Below, in pieces: positions 1-11,468 of a stretch of 64,000 nucleotides of DNA. The notes under the pieces are model-generated. The model worked only from the letters and a program-made list of their open reading frames with translations. It had not been told where the DNA came from and searched no databases. Every line of letters begins with the position of its first letter. Position 1 is the stretch's first letter. Origin of the DNA: Streptomyces sp. RPT161 (GTDB lineage: Bacteria > Actinomycetota > Actinomycetes > Streptomycetales > Streptomycetaceae); assembly GCF_027533845.1 (NCBI RefSeq), contig NZ_JAPZVN010000020.1:52300-116299 (forward strand). Reading direction: 5' to 3'. The position numbers were made by a program, and so were the translations under genes.

Positions 1-32
1 GGCGCTTCCCAGCGGGTCGTAGGCTGGTGCGC

Positions 33-1001
33 ATGACGAAGAGTCCCCTGCTCTCGCTGCCCGGCGCGGTCCCCGCGGAGGCGCCGGACGAGGGCGTCGC
101 CGCCCACTACGGAGACCTGTTCCGCGAGCAGCGCGCACTCGCCGCCGGGACCGGTTTCGTTGACCTCTCGCACCGCGGTGTCGTCACCGTCAGCGGTGCC
201 GACCGGCTGAGCTGGCTGCACCTGCTGGTCACCCAGCACGTCAGCGAACTGCCGCCGCAGCAGGCCGTCGAGGCGCTGATCCTCTCCGCGCACGGCCACG
301 TCGAGCACGCGCTGTACCTGGTGGACGACGGCACGACGACCTGGATCCATGTCGAGCCGGGCACCCAGGGCGAGTTGCTCGCCTACCTGGAGAGCATGAA
401 GTTCTTCTACCAGGTGGAGACCGCGGATCTGACGGACGACTACGCCGTCGTCCATCTGCCCGCCGGTTCCATCGTCGAGGTGCCGGACGGCTGGGCGGTA
501 CGGGAGACCGCGTACGGGCGTGATGTCTTCGTGCCGCGCGGCGAGTTGGAGTCGTTCGCCGAGCAGGCCGGTCCGGCGATCGGCGTGCTGGCGCTAGAGG
601 CGCTGCGGATCGAGGCGCACCGCCCGCGGCTCGGCCTTGAGACCGACCACCGTACGATCCCGCACGAGGTGGGGTGGCTGGAGTCCGCCGTCCACCTGAA
701 CAAGGGCTGCTACCGCGGCCAGGAGACGGTGGCCCGGGTGCACAACCTCGGCCGTCCGCCGCGCCGTCTGGTCTTCCTGCACCTGGACGGCAGCGAGGTC
801 AAGCTGCCCGGGCACGGCGCACCGGTGCGGCTGGCCGACGACGGCCCGGACGGCCGCCAGCTGGGCTTCGTCACGTCCTCCGCGCGGCACCACGAACTCG
901 GCCCCATCGCCCTGGCGTTGGTCAAGCGCAACGTCCCCGTGGACGCGGTCCTGCTCGCGGACACGGTTCCGGCCAACCAAGAGGTCGTCGTCGAGCCGTA
1001 G
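33..1001 (+). CDS. ygfZ: YgfZ/GcvT-like folate-binding protein
   Basis: 322-residue protein of the YgfZ/CAF17 family, folate-binding relatives of the glycine-cleavage T protein that help maintain iron-sulfur enzymes. The family signature KGCYRGQE is at about residues 224-231, after the GcvT-like fold and before the C-terminal beta barrel (TVARVHNLGRPPRRLV and onward). The start is ATG at 33; a GTG two codons earlier at 27 is also possible, and there is too little upstream sequence to judge the ribosome site. The next gene (dtd) is convergent. Folate and Fe-S roles come from family knowledge, not from anything more specific here. Confidence 0.9.
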   Translation: MTKSPLLSLPGAVPAEAPDEGVAAHYGDLFREQRALAAGTGFVDLSHRGVVTVSGADRLSWLHLLVTQHVSELPPQQAVEALILSAHGHVEHALYLVDDGTTTWIHVEPGTQGELLAYLESMKFFYQVETADLTDDYAVVHLPAGSIVEVPDGWAVRETAYGRDVFVPRGELESFAEQAGPAIGVLALEALRIEAHRPRLGLETDHRTIPHEVGWLESAVHLNKGCYRGQETVARVHNLGRPPRRLVFLHLDGSEVKLPGHGAPVRLADDGPDGRQLGFVTSSARHHELGPIALALVKRNVPVDAVLLADTVPANQEVVVEP

Positions 1002-1061
1002 TTGCCAAGGGGTGGGCGGGTGGGGAAGGAAAGCCCGTCCCCGCCCATGACCGGCCGTACG

Positions 1062-1487
1062 TCAAATCTCCAACAGCACCGTGAACGGGCCGTCGTTGAC
1101 CAGCGAGACCTGCATGGCGGCCCCGAAGCGCCCCGTCTCCACATGCGCCCCCAACTCCCGCAGCCGGGCCACCACCTCGTCGACCAGCGGCTCGGCCACA
1201 GGACCGGGTGCCGCCGCGTTCCAGGTGGGTCGGCGCCCCTTGCGGGCGTCGCCGTAGAGCGTGAACTGGCTGACGACCAGTAGCGGCGCCCCGATGTCCG
1301 AGCAGGACCGCTCCTCGGGCAGTACGCGTAGCGTCCACAGTTTGCGGGCGAGTTGGGCGGCCTGCTGCGGGGTGTCGTCATGGGTGACCCCGACCAGGAC
1401 GCACAGTCCGGGGCCGGTGATCTTGCCGACGGTCTCGCCGTCGACGGAGACGGCTGCTTCGGTCACTCGCTGGACTACGGCACGCAT
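1062..1487 (-). CDS. dtd: D-aminoacyl-tRNA deacylase
   Basis: 141-residue protein of the usual Dtd length. It removes D-amino acids (and misloaded glycine) from tRNA in the cytosol. Diagnostic motifs are the N-terminal MRAVVQRV, the active-site SQFTLYGD at residues 73-80, and NDGP at 131-134, which carries the Gly-cisPro pair that rejects L-amino acids. The reading frame is open further upstream, but the family begins exactly at MRAVVQRV, which fixes the start at 1487. It is transcribed convergently with ygfZ. Confidence 0.95.
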   Translation of the reverse strand: MRAVVQRVTEAAVSVDGETVGKITGPGLCVLVGVTHDDTPQQAAQLARKLWTLRVLPEERSCSDIGAPLLVVSQFTLYGDARKGRRPTWNAAAPGPVAEPLVDEVVARLRELGAHVETGRFGAAMQVSLVNDGPFTVLLEI

Positions 1488-1841
1488 GGCCCCATTGTGG
1501 CGCGTCGGGCGCAGTGCCACTCTCAGGGGTGAATTCGTCATCTCAACGCCCCGGGGCGTACGCCTGCCAGTAGGCGCGTCTGCCAAGGGCGCCGGGGCCG
1601 TTCGGGTGCACAGGCGCTGCGAGTTGTCGGTGCGCGGTGGCACGATCTGATCCGAGGCGATGCCGGTGCGCACCGCCCAATGGAGGGACGTACCCGATGA
1701 AGGGGGCATATGCGCATATCCATCACCAATACCGGACAGACTTCCGACGTCGCACTCACAGCAGTCACGCACGACACCGATCGCCACACCCACACCAGTC
1801 CTGCCCGTACCGCCGGTACCACCCGTAACGAGGAAGCCCGC
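1488..1841. other. intergenic region upstream of rsiG
   Basis: About 350 bases between the divergent dtd and rsiG starts. It contains the alternative rsiG ATG at 1710 with its own ribosome-site-like GAAGGGGG. I see no convincing -10/-35 pair, hairpin or repeat, so the promoter position is undetermined. Confidence 0.4.
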
Positions 1842-2459
1842 ATGTTGCAGGCCGACGCCGTCAATTCCCGCACTCCGCGGCCGGACACACCCCGCTCGCG
1901 GGAGGCTGCCGAGAACACCTCGGAGGCCGCCATGCCCCCCCTGGCCACCTACCGCCTCCCCGAACTACGGACGCTGCGCCGAGACGCCCAGCAGGAGGAG
2001 GCCGACCTGTCGTACCTGCGGCGGCTGCTCCAGGGCAGGATCGACATCCTGCGGGCCGAACTGGGGCGGCGCACGGCGCCGGGGGAGGCCAGGGACCCGA
2101 AGGACCCCAAGCCGGGCCGCACGCTCCTGGTGCGGCCGCTGCTGGACCGGCTGCCGGAGATCCTCGCCGACGGCCCGTCGCGGGGGCGCTCCGCCCGGCA
2201 CGTGACGCTGGGCACCCCGCACAGCGAGGAGTACCGGCGGCTGGCCGAGGAGATGCTCGCCGACGTCGAGCTGTCCGACCTCGCCGCCCGCACGGACCAG
2301 GAGCTGGACGCCGCGATGGCCAAGCTCGTCGGGCGGGAGCAGCAGGTGTCCCGCCGCCGCCGACAGCTCCAGGTGACGGTGGACGGTTGCAGCGCCGAGA
2401 TCGCCCGCAGGTACCGTGAGGGCGAAGCACGAGTAGACGACCTGCTCTCCGACGGCTAG
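1842..2459 (+). CDS. rsiG: RsiG (AmfC-type) c-di-GMP-binding anti-sigma factor
   Basis: 205-residue helical protein. Both copies of the RsiG c-di-GMP signature E-x3-S-x2-R-x3-Q-x3-D are present without a mismatch: residues 53-68 (E..S..R..Q..D in [16 protein letters not shown]) and 166-181 ([16 protein letters not shown]). In Streptomyces, RsiG bound to c-di-GMP holds the sporulation sigma factor WhiG; older annotations call the same family AmfC, aerial mycelium formation protein. The start at 1842 is chosen for GAGGA nine bases upstream and a length typical of the family. The frame is open to an ATG at 1710 that also has a GAAGGGGG site, so a 249-residue form is possible. The segment between the two helical motifs is rich in Arg and Pro. 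Confidence 0.88.
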   Translation: MLQADAVNSRTPRPDTPRSREAAENTSEAAMPPLATYRLPELRTLRRDAQQEEADLSYLRRLLQGRIDILRAELGRRTAPGEARDPKDPKPGRTLLVRPLLDRLPEILADGPSRGRSARHVTLGTPHSEEYRRLAEEMLADVELSDLAARTDQELDAAMAKLVGREQQVSRRRRQLQVTVDGCSAEIARRYREGEARVDDLLSDG

Positions 2460-2529
2460 ACCGCGTTCGGGAGAACTCGCCACCGGCCCGCTGGCGGGAG
2501 CGGGCCGTCCCACCCCCGGAAGGCCGACG

Positions 2530-3489
2530 ATGACGTCCCGTAACACCACTGAGCTGCCCGTTCTCGCCGAGGTCATACGCTCCGGCTTCGTCGAGGGGCA
2601 TCATCGGGGCTCACTGGTGCTGCTGGACGCCGACGGTGCGGTGGACGTCGCGCTGGGTGAGGTGGCCGCGCCGGTCTTCCCTCGATCGGCGAACAAGCCG
2701 ATGCAGGCGGAGGCGCTGCTGCGGGCCGGGCTGGACCTGGACGGGGAACTGCTGGCGCTGGCCGCTGCCAGCCACTCCGGAGAAACGTTCCACCTCGATG
2801 GCGTACGGAAGATCCTGGCCAGCGCCAACCTGGACGAGGGCGCCCTGCAGACCCCGCCCGACCTGCCGCTCGACCCGACCGAGGCGGAGCACTGGCTGCG
2901 CGGCGGCGGCACCCGGGACCCGCTGCTGATGAACTGCTCCGGCAAGCACGCCGCGATGCTCGCCGTCTGTGTGCGCAACGGCTGGCCGCTGGAGAGCTAC
3001 CTCGACCTCTCCCACCCGCTGCAGCAGCTCGTCCTGGAGGTGGTCCGGGACGCGAGCGGCGAGGGCGTCGACCACATCGGTATCGACGGCTGCGGTGCGC
3101 CGCTGATGGCGCTGAGCCTGACCGGCCTGGCCCGCGCCTTCCGCTCCTGTGTACTGGCCGAGCCGGGTACCGCCCGGCGCCAGGTCGCCGACGCGATGCG
3201 CGCCCACCCGCAGTACGTGGCGGGCACCCGGCGCCCCGACACCTGGCTGATGCGCGAGGTTCCGGGGACACTGTCCAAGATGGGCGCCGAGGCGGTGCAG
3301 GCCGTGGCGCTGGCGGACGGCCGGGCCCTCGCCTTCAAGATCGACGATGGCGCCGGGCGGGCCCTCGGACCGGTACTGGCCCGCGCCCTGCGGATGATGG
3401 GCGTGGACGCACCGGTGGTGGACCGCATCGGAGACGCTCCGCTGATGGGCGGCCCGGAGAAGGTCGGCGAGATCCGCGCGACCTTCTGA
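2530..3489 (+). CDS. L-asparaginase (thermolabile / PF06089 type)
   Basis: 319-residue protein of the asparaginase family typified by Rhizobium etli type II enzymes, unrelated in sequence to E. coli AnsA/AnsB. It hydrolyses asparagine to aspartate and ammonia. Conserved stretches are the RSANKPMQAE segment near residue 54, ASHSGE near 79, NCSGKHAAML near 138 and the GCGAP motif near 187. ATG at 2530 has GGAAGG upstream. It follows rsiG by 70 bases in the same direction and may be co-transcribed with it. No signal peptide is evident, so a cytoplasmic enzyme is expected. Confidence 0.87.
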   Translation: MTSRNTTELPVLAEVIRSGFVEGHHRGSLVLLDADGAVDVALGEVAAPVFPRSANKPMQAEALLRAGLDLDGELLALAAASHSGETFHLDGVRKILASANLDEGALQTPPDLPLDPTEAEHWLRGGGTRDPLLMNCSGKHAAMLAVCVRNGWPLESYLDLSHPLQQLVLEVVRDASGEGVDHIGIDGCGAPLMALSLTGLARAFRSCVLAEPGTARRQVADAMRAHPQYVAGTRRPDTWLMREVPGTLSKMGAEAVQAVALADGRALAFKIDDGAGRALGPVLARALRMMGVDAPVVDRIGDAPLMGGPEKVGEIRATF

Positions 3490-3571
3490 GGCGCGGGCAC
3501 GGGGTCCTTTCGCGGGGCGGCCGGGGCCAAATCGGGTGCGCCCTGCCGCCGGGGCGGCTTAGCCTGCGGGA

Positions 3572-4819
3572 ATGAGCCGTGCGATCGAGGTCCGGTACAT
3601 CGAGGAGTCCGACTACGCCGACTGGATGCTGGCGCTGCGCAAGGGCTTCATGCGCCCGCCGTTGTGCACGGAGCGGGACGCCACCGAGGCGCCGGCGATC
3701 CTGGAGATCGAACCGGCGCGCACCCAGGGCGCGTTCGACGACGGACGGTGCGTGGCGACCTTCCGTACGATGCCGCGCGAGCTGACCGTGCCCGGCGGCG
3801 GCACGGTACCGGCCGACGCGGTCACCAATGTCTCGGTGACCGCGACCCACCGGCGGCGCGGACTCCTCAGCGCGATGATGGCCAACGGCTTGGCGGCGGC
3901 GAAGGAGCGCGGTGACGCGGTCTCCATCCTGATCGCCGCCGAGTACCCGATATACGGCCGCTTCGGCTACGGCCCGGCCACCTGGGTCACCGACTGGACG
4001 GTGGAGATCCCCCGCGCCCGCCTCGGCCTCCCCCAACTGCCCGACGGCGCCCGCGTCGACCTGGTCGACGGCGCCGAGATCCGCAAGGTCGGTCCGGAAC
4101 TCCACGAGCGGACGCGGCGGTTGACACCCGGCGCGATCAACCGCACCGACGGCTTCTGGAAGCAGTACACCGGGGAGGCGCTGCTGCCCTGGAACTCCTG
4201 GACCGAGCCGTTCCACGCGGTGTACCGGAACGCCACCGGCCAGGTGGACGGACTGCTCACCTACTCCGTCGCCGATGTGTGGGATGCCAAGCTGCCGCAG
4301 TGCACCGTCACCGTGCGGAAGTTGATCGCGACCAGCCCGGAGGCGGAGGGCGCGCTGTGGCGGTACGCGATGTCCGTCGACTGGGTGGTCAGCCTCGACT
4401 CCGGCTCCCGTGCGCCCGACGACCTGCTGCCGCTGCTCCTGGGGGACCCGCGGGCCGCCAGGATCACCTCGCACGCGGACTTCATGTGGCTGCGGATGCT
4501 CGACGTGCCGGCAGCGCTGGAGGCACGTGGCTACGCGGGCACGGGCGAGTTGGTGCTGGAGGTCCGGGACGCGGACGGTTACGCAGACGGCCGCTGGCGG
4601 CTGACCGCCTCGCCCGAGGGCGCCCAGGTCCTCGCCACGACCGCCGAGCCCGATCTCACCTTGGACGTGGGGGAGTTGGGCGCCCTGTACCTGGGCGACG
4701 AGTCGGCGGTGCGGCTGGCCGCCCTCGGTCGTGTCGAGGAGCGCCGTCCGGGCGCCGCCGCCCGCGCGGACGCCCTGCTGCGCACCCCGCGCCGTCCGTG
4801 GTGCCCGGACATCTTCTGA
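3572..4819 (+). CDS. Eis-type GNAT N-acetyltransferase
   Basis: 415-residue protein with the three-part architecture of Eis family acetyltransferases: N-terminal GNAT domain, a second degenerate GNAT region, and a C-terminal sterol-carrier-like domain. The acetyl-CoA motif appears as [17 protein letters not shown] near residues 88-104. The protein ends in a phenylalanine (CPDIF); in Eis the C-terminal carboxylate of Phe acts in catalysis. Eis enzymes acetylate amines such as aminoglycosides or lysines; the substrate here cannot be deduced. ATG at 3572. A smaller, unrelated GNAT gene is convergent downstream. Confidence 0.85.
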   Translation: MSRAIEVRYIEESDYADWMLALRKGFMRPPLCTERDATEAPAILEIEPARTQGAFDDGRCVATFRTMPRELTVPGGGTVPADAVTNVSVTATHRRRGLLSAMMANGLAAAKERGDAVSILIAAEYPIYGRFGYGPATWVTDWTVEIPRARLGLPQLPDGARVDLVDGAEIRKVGPELHERTRRLTPGAINRTDGFWKQYTGEALLPWNSWTEPFHAVYRNATGQVDGLLTYSVADVWDAKLPQCTVTVRKLIATSPEAEGALWRYAMSVDWVVSLDSGSRAPDDLLPLLLGDPRAARITSHADFMWLRMLDVPAALEARGYAGTGELVLEVRDADGYADGRWRLTASPEGAQVLATTAEPDLTLDVGELGALYLGDESAVRLAALGRVEERRPGAAARADALLRTPRRPWCPDIF

Positions 4820-4828
4820 CCGCGGGAG

Positions 4829-5248
4829 TCAGCCCTTGGTGAGGACCATCCAGCGCCGCGGGTCGTCCAGTGGCCGGAATCCGGCCTTCTCGTAGACGCC
4901 ATGGGCGTCGTCGGTCGCCAGCATGATGCGGCGCAGTCCGTACGGCGCCAGATGGTCGCGCACCGCCTCCACCAGGGCGGTGCCCAGGCCGTGGCCGCGG
5001 GCCGGGCGGTCGACGTAGACATCGCAGAGCCAAGCGAAGGTGGCGTGGTCGGTGACCACCCGGGCGTACGCCACCTGGATTCCCGAATCCGCCCGGTACG
5101 CACCGAAGTTGAGCGATCCGGCGATGGCCCGTTCCTGCGCCTCGCGACTGCGGCCTATCGCCCAGTACGCGTCGGTGCTCAGCCAGCGGTGCACCCGGCA
5201 GATGTCCAGTCGAGCCGGATCGGTGGAGATGTCGTACACGGCTTCCAT
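4829..5248 (-). CDS. GNAT family N-acetyltransferase, small
   Basis: 139-residue single-domain GNAT protein. The acetyl-CoA-binding motif A is RPARGHGLGTALV, followed by the C-terminal YEKAGFRPLDD segment typical of the fold. The N-terminal YDISTDPARLDICRVHRWLS is common in small GNATs of unknown substrate. ATG at 5248 is taken as start because the conserved fold begins there, although the frame is open further upstream. It is convergent with the Eis-like gene, whose stop lies 9 bases away. Confidence 0.85.
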   Translation of the reverse strand: MEAVYDISTDPARLDICRVHRWLSTDAYWAIGRSREAQERAIAGSLNFGAYRADSGIQVAYARVVTDHATFAWLCDVYVDRPARGHGLGTALVEAVRDHLAPYGLRRIMLATDDAHGVYEKAGFRPLDDPRRWMVLTKG

Positions 5249-5547
5249 GCTGGGGAGGCTGGCAGGCCAACTGGCCCCGCGTCGAGGGGATTTCGTAGTG
5301 GCCCCGCCACCAGCACCGCAGACACCCCGCCCACCAGCGGCTTCACAACCGGACCGGCCCATTCATGTCGCACCGGGATGAAAAGGACGCGTAAAGAGCT
5401 CACGGAACGCGGTCGCTGCTGGTCGACGCCGGAGCGCGTGGCGTGCGGCCCGCAGACCCGTCCGAATCGATGGTTAAGTGTTGCTTCGTTGTTCTCTGTA
5501 GGGCAATTAACTAGACCTCAAGTGTCAGGGTGGGTCAGGCTCGCGGC

Positions 5548-7592
<2,045 letters not shown>

Positions 7593-7631
7593 CGGCACGG
7601 CTGGTTGGACGGCCGACCGCTGGGCGTGGGT

Positions 7632-8321
7632 TCAGCGTCGGCCGCCCGGCAGGAACCCGAGCACCGCCGCCGTGAAGTCCTCCGGGCGCTCGGCGTGCAC
7701 CAGGTGCCCGCTCGGAATGGTCAGCAGCCTGCCGCCGGGGATCAGCCGGGCCATCTGGGCGAGCTGGTCCTGCGGTATGTGGCTGCGCGATCCGCCAGCG
7801 ATCACCAGCGTCGGCGCGGTGATCCCCGCGAGCCCGGTGCGCCACTGCTCCGGTGGCGCGGCGAGTTCCGCGTGCAGCGCGGCCACCACCTCCCAGTCGA
7901 AATCCAGCTCCCCGTCCGGTCGTTCGGCTTCCTTGTGGTCCCGCGGGTACGGTGCCGGAACCTCCTCCAGCACCAGCCGCTCCACCCGTTCCGGGTGCGC
8001 CTGGGCGAACAGATGGGCCACGACCCCGCCCATCGAGTGCCCGAGCAGCGTCACCCGGTCCAGCCGGAGCGCGTTCAGCAGCGCCAACACGTCGTCGCGC
8101 ATCAGGTCGAACGAGTATCTGCCCGGCCAGTCGCTGCGTCCGTGTCCGCGCAGGTCCGGTACGTAGACCCGCCAGCGTGCCGCGAACTCCTCCGCGACCG
8201 CGTCCCAGTCCGTGCTGGTTTCGCCCAGTGCGTGCAGCAGCACCACGGGCGGCCCGTCGGGATCCCCCGACACCCGGCAGGCCAACCGGACGTCACCGGT
8301 GTCGATCAGCCGCAGCTCCAT
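7632..8321 (-). CDS. alpha/beta hydrolase
   Basis: 229-residue alpha/beta hydrolase with nucleophile elbow GHSMG at residues 94-98 (Ser96), oxyanion-region HALG at 30-33, and a late GHLVHAERPEDF segment supplying the catalytic histidine. No signal peptide, so probably cytosolic. The substrate is unknown; the closest general types are small esterase/haloperoxidase-like hydrolases. Convergent with asd, and its start lies 62 bases from the end of the FAD monooxygenase gene on the same strand. Confidence 0.85.
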   Translation of the reverse strand: MELRLIDTGDVRLACRVSGDPDGPPVVLLHALGETSTDWDAVAEEFAARWRVYVPDLRGHGRSDWPGRYSFDLMRDDVLALLNALRLDRVTLLGHSMGGVVAHLFAQAHPERVERLVLEEVPAPYPRDHKEAERPDGELDFDWEVVAALHAELAAPPEQWRTGLAGITAPTLVIAGGSRSHIPQDQLAQMARLIPGGRLLTIPSGHLVHAERPEDFTAAVLGFLPGGRR

Positions 8322-8383
8322 CCTGCGAAGCTACCGTGTGCGCGCCACGCCAGCCATACCGCACGACGGGCGATGACGGCCTG

Positions 8384-9598
8384 TCAGCCGTTGACGGAGA
8401 CGAGGCGCTGCCCCAACTCCCCTTCCTTCACGTACTCCTTGAGCGAGATCGCGTTGGCGGCCTTCGTGGTGAGCTTGTTGATGATCCCCTTCCACGGCAG
8501 ATAGGGCAGCGCCTTCCACATCAGGTTGCGCGTCCATATCTGGGACCGTGTTCCGGGCACCAGGAACCGGTCCATGCCTTCGGCCTGCTTCTGGCACACC
8601 GCGGCGTACGGGCGTATCTGCTCCTCGTACCGCGCGAAGGCGGTTCGATGGTCATCGGGCGCCGCCGCCAACTCGCCCGCCAGGACATACGCGCCGACCA
8701 CCGCGAGTCCGGTGCCCATGGCGCCCGGCCCACCGGCGTAGCCCGCGTCGCCGAGCAGCACCACGCGTCCGGTGGAGTACCGGTCGATGTGGATCTGGCT
8801 GGCGCGGTCGAAGTAGAAGTCCGGTGCATCCCGCATGGCCCGCAACAGCCACGGCACCTGCCAGCCCTCGTTCGCGAAGACGCCGGTGACGATGTCCTTG
8901 TGCTGCTCGGCGTCCCGGTGGTCGTACTCCAGCCGCCGTGACGCGAAGAAGAGAGCGGCGGTGGCCTCGGCGGTGTTCCGCTTGCTGTAGACGTAGGCGC
9001 CCTTGCCCGGGGTGCTGTACATCAGGGCGCGGTGGTCCAGTCCGAACTGGTTCGGCACGGTGAAGACCGCGGAGCACACGCCCAGGTCGCGACGGAAATC
9101 GGACTCCGGCCCGAAGGCCAGCCGACGCACGCCCGAGTGCGCGCCGTCCGCGCCGACGACCAGGTCGAAGGTGCGGGGTGCGGAGCGCTCGAAGGTGACG
9201 TCCACCCCGTCGGCGTGCTCGCTGAGCGAACTGATCGAGTCGCCGAAGACGTACTCGGTACGGTCCTTGGTGGCCTCGTAGAACACCCGGCTCAGATCGC
9301 CGCGGGCGATCTCCATGTCTCCGCTCATGATTTCCGACGGCAGGCTGGAGACCTGCTTGCCGTCCCCGTTGACGACGGCCACGGCGCCCATCTGCGTCTG
9401 CAACCGCCGGATCTCGTCCAGTATCCCCATGCGTTCCAGCACGGTCAGATGCGCGGTGCCGCGGAAGTCCACCGCCTGGCCGCCCTCGCGTAGCGCCGGT
9501 GCCTTTTCGACCAGCGTGGTGCGGAATCCGTACCGGCCCAGCTGATGGGCGAGCGCGGGTCCGGCGATGCTGCCGCCGGAGATCAGCACGGTCTTCAT
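8384..9598 (-). CDS. FAD-dependent monooxygenase (PHBH-like)
   Basis: 404-residue flavoprotein. The FAD dinucleotide fold is at the N-terminus (VLISGGSIAGPALAHQLG then LVEKAP), and the second FAD motif is the GDAGYAGGPGAMGTGLA segment near residue 285. This is the aromatic-ring hydroxylase superfamily, which also includes TetX-type drug-modifying enzymes. It faces a TetR gene across a short divergent promoter region containing an inverted repeat, a usual arrangement for a substrate-induced detoxification or resistance enzyme. The substrate is not deducible. Confidence 0.87.
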   Translation of the reverse strand: MKTVLISGGSIAGPALAHQLGRYGFRTTLVEKAPALREGGQAVDFRGTAHLTVLERMGILDEIRRLQTQMGAVAVVNGDGKQVSSLPSEIMSGDMEIARGDLSRVFYEATKDRTEYVFGDSISSLSEHADGVDVTFERSAPRTFDLVVGADGAHSGVRRLAFGPESDFRRDLGVCSAVFTVPNQFGLDHRALMYSTPGKGAYVYSKRNTAEATAALFFASRRLEYDHRDAEQHKDIVTGVFANEGWQVPWLLRAMRDAPDFYFDRASQIHIDRYSTGRVVLLGDAGYAGGPGAMGTGLAVVGAYVLAGELAAAPDDHRTAFARYEEQIRPYAAVCQKQAEGMDRFLVPGTRSQIWTRNLMWKALPYLPWKGIINKLTTKAANAISLKEYVKEGELGQRLVSVNG

Positions 9599-9750
9599 GG
9601 GAATCCCCCCAGGTCCACATGTCGTCGGTCGGCGGCCGCCGTTGACCGCCGTCGTTCCTCAGCCGTCGTTCCTCAGCCGCCGGTTGCCGGATCCTGCCGT
9701 CTGACGGGCTGTGGAACGACCATACGCCCGCGTTGGGCAAGCGTGCAAGA

Positions 9751-9765
9751 CGTTTGTATAAAACG
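9751..9765. promoter_or_regulatory. candidate TetR operator
   Basis: CGTTT-N5-AAACG inverted repeat (CGTTTGTATAAAACG) in the 210-base region between the divergent FAD monooxygenase and TetR genes. This AT-rich patch also offers TATAAA-like -10 sequence. Size and symmetry fit a TetR dimer site; binding by the neighbouring regulator is inferred from position. Confidence 0.5.
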
Positions 9766-9808
9766 ATCGTGTAGGGCACCTGTCCTACCCCTTCGATACG
9801 CTTCTGAC

Positions 9809-10435
9809 ATGGGAAACCGTGAAGATCTGCTCGCCGGGGCCAAGCGCTGCCTGTGGGAGAAGGGGTATGCGCGCACCACCGTCCGCGACATCACCGCCGC
9901 CGCCGGTGGCGTCAGCATGGCCGCCATCGGCTACCACTTCGGCTCCCGCGAAGCGCTGCTGAACGCGGCGCTGATCGAGGGGATGGACGAGTGGGGCGCC
10001 GAGGTCAGAGGAGCCCTGGCCGAATCCGTCGACCCCGCGGCCACTCCTGTGGAGCGCTACACGGCGACGTGGACCGCGATGGTCGACTCGCTCGCCGAGC
10101 GGCGCCAGTTGTGGCTCGCCAGCATCGAGGCGCTGCTACAGGCCGAGCACGCCCCAGAGGTGCGCGCCGGGCTGGCGCACGGTCAGCAGGAGGGCCGCCG
10201 TGGGATGGCGGCCTGGATAAGGGGAGTTGACGAGTCGGCGATCAACGAGACCGACGCGCGCACCCTGGGCTCGGTCCAGATGGCCCTGCTCTCCGGTGTC
10301 ATGATGCAGTGGCTCACCGATCCGGCGCACGCCCCGACCGGCCACGAAGTGGTCGCCGGTCTGAGGGAGTTGGCGGACAGGCTCGAATCGCAGCTGGGGC
10401 CCGAAGGGGGTGAGTGGCAGGCGCCGCCCGAGTGA
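9809..10435 (+). CDS. TetR family transcriptional regulator
   Basis: 208-residue TetR repressor. The N-terminal helix-turn-helix reads ARTTVRDITAAAGGVSMAAI then GYHFGSREALL (residues about 20-52), followed by a C-terminal ligand domain. The frame is open upstream into the promoter region, but the family start and the divergent promoter fix ATG at 9809. Presumably represses the adjacent FAD monooxygenase through the inverted repeat at 9751-9765. Ligand unknown. Confidence 0.88.
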   Translation: MGNREDLLAGAKRCLWEKGYARTTVRDITAAAGGVSMAAIGYHFGSREALLNAALIEGMDEWGAEVRGALAESVDPAATPVERYTATWTAMVDSLAERRQLWLASIEALLQAEHAPEVRAGLAHGQQEGRRGMAAWIRGVDESAINETDARTLGSVQMALLSGVMMQWLTDPAHAPTGHEVVAGLRELADRLESQLGPEGGEWQAPPE

Positions 10436-10484
10436 GACGGCCAGCCCGAGCGGCCAGTCTCCGCGCGCAGTAGGGTGCTCGGCC

Positions 10485-11147
10485 ATGACCGAGCCAGGCT
10501 TCCTGCGCGACACCCGCGCGTCCTACGACACCATGGCAGCCGGATACGCCGAGCGCTTCGGCGACGAACTGGCGGCCAAGCCGGTGGAGCGGGCGATGCT
10601 CGCCGGGTTCGCCGAACTCGTCCGGGTCGCCGATCTCGGACCGGTCGCCGACATCGGCTGCGGCACCGGCCGCGTGACGACCCATCTCAGCGGCCTGGGG
10701 GTGCCCGTCTTCGGCGTCGACCTGTCACCGGGGATGGTCGAGGTGGCCCGGCGGACACATCCCGACCTGCGGTTCGAGGTGGGATCGATGCTCGACCTGG
10801 ACCTGCCGGACGGCTCACTGGGCGGGCTCATGGCCTGGTACTCCATCATCCACATACCGGAGGAACGGCTGCCGGAGGTGTTCGCCGAGTTCCGACGGGT
10901 GCTGGCGCCGGGCGGTCACCTACTGCTCGCCTTCCAGGTGGGCGAGGAGCCGTTGCACCTGGCGGAAGCGTTCGGGAACGCCGTCTCGCTGGACTTCCAC
11001 CGGCGCCAGCCGGACCACGTCGCCGAACTGCTGGGCCAGGCCGGGCTGACCCTGCGTGCCAGACTGCGGCGCGAGCGCGACGAGGAGGGCGAGTTCCCGG
11101 AACGTACCCCGCAGGCCTTCGTGCTGGCCCGCAAGCCGGTGAAGTGA
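10485..11147 (+). CDS. class I SAM-dependent methyltransferase
   Basis: 220-residue methyltransferase. SAM motif I is ADIGCGTGRVT near residue 60, with motif II FGVDLSPGMVEVAR following and a late RVLAPGGHLLLAF strand typical of methyltransferase domain 11/25 proteins. ATG 10485 lies 50 bases after the tetR stop, so the two may be co-transcribed. Substrate unknown; no neighbouring biosynthetic genes suggest one. Confidence 0.87.
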   Translation: MTEPGFLRDTRASYDTMAAGYAERFGDELAAKPVERAMLAGFAELVRVADLGPVADIGCGTGRVTTHLSGLGVPVFGVDLSPGMVEVARRTHPDLRFEVGSMLDLDLPDGSLGGLMAWYSIIHIPEERLPEVFAEFRRVLAPGGHLLLAFQVGEEPLHLAEAFGNAVSLDFHRRQPDHVAELLGQAGLTLRARLRRERDEEGEFPERTPQAFVLARKPVK

Positions 11148-11181
11148 GGGGTGGGGCTGTCGCTGTCGTTCGGCGCATAAC

Positions 11182-11201
11182 GTCCAGCCGACAGGCTGGA
11201 C
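11182..11201 (+). terminator. hairpin after methyltransferase gene
   Basis: Perfect 8-bp stem GTCCAGCC/GGCTGGAC with a four-base loop, 35 bases beyond the methyltransferase stop. It lies in the 321-base gap 11148-11468, where I see no other gene or motif. No U-tract, as usual in Streptomyces. Confidence 0.5.
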
Positions 11202-11468
11202 TTGGGGACAGATCATCTGGGCGCTGCCGTGACGAGGTGCGAGCACGCCAACGCCCGGGCGACGGACCCGGTTTGCCCCGGCCCCGTTGATCGTCGCGCA
11301 CTACGCTTGCCGCGAGCGCGTCATGGCCCGGCCACGAGGGAGAAATCAGGCGTGAGTTGGTTGGCGCTTCGCCGCTGACGGCCCGCCCCCGTGATGTCGC
11401 GCCGGGTTCTCGGCCCGTCGAAGAAGCTGGCAGCCCTGTCCCGCGGGGCGCCCGGACGAAGGAAGAAC

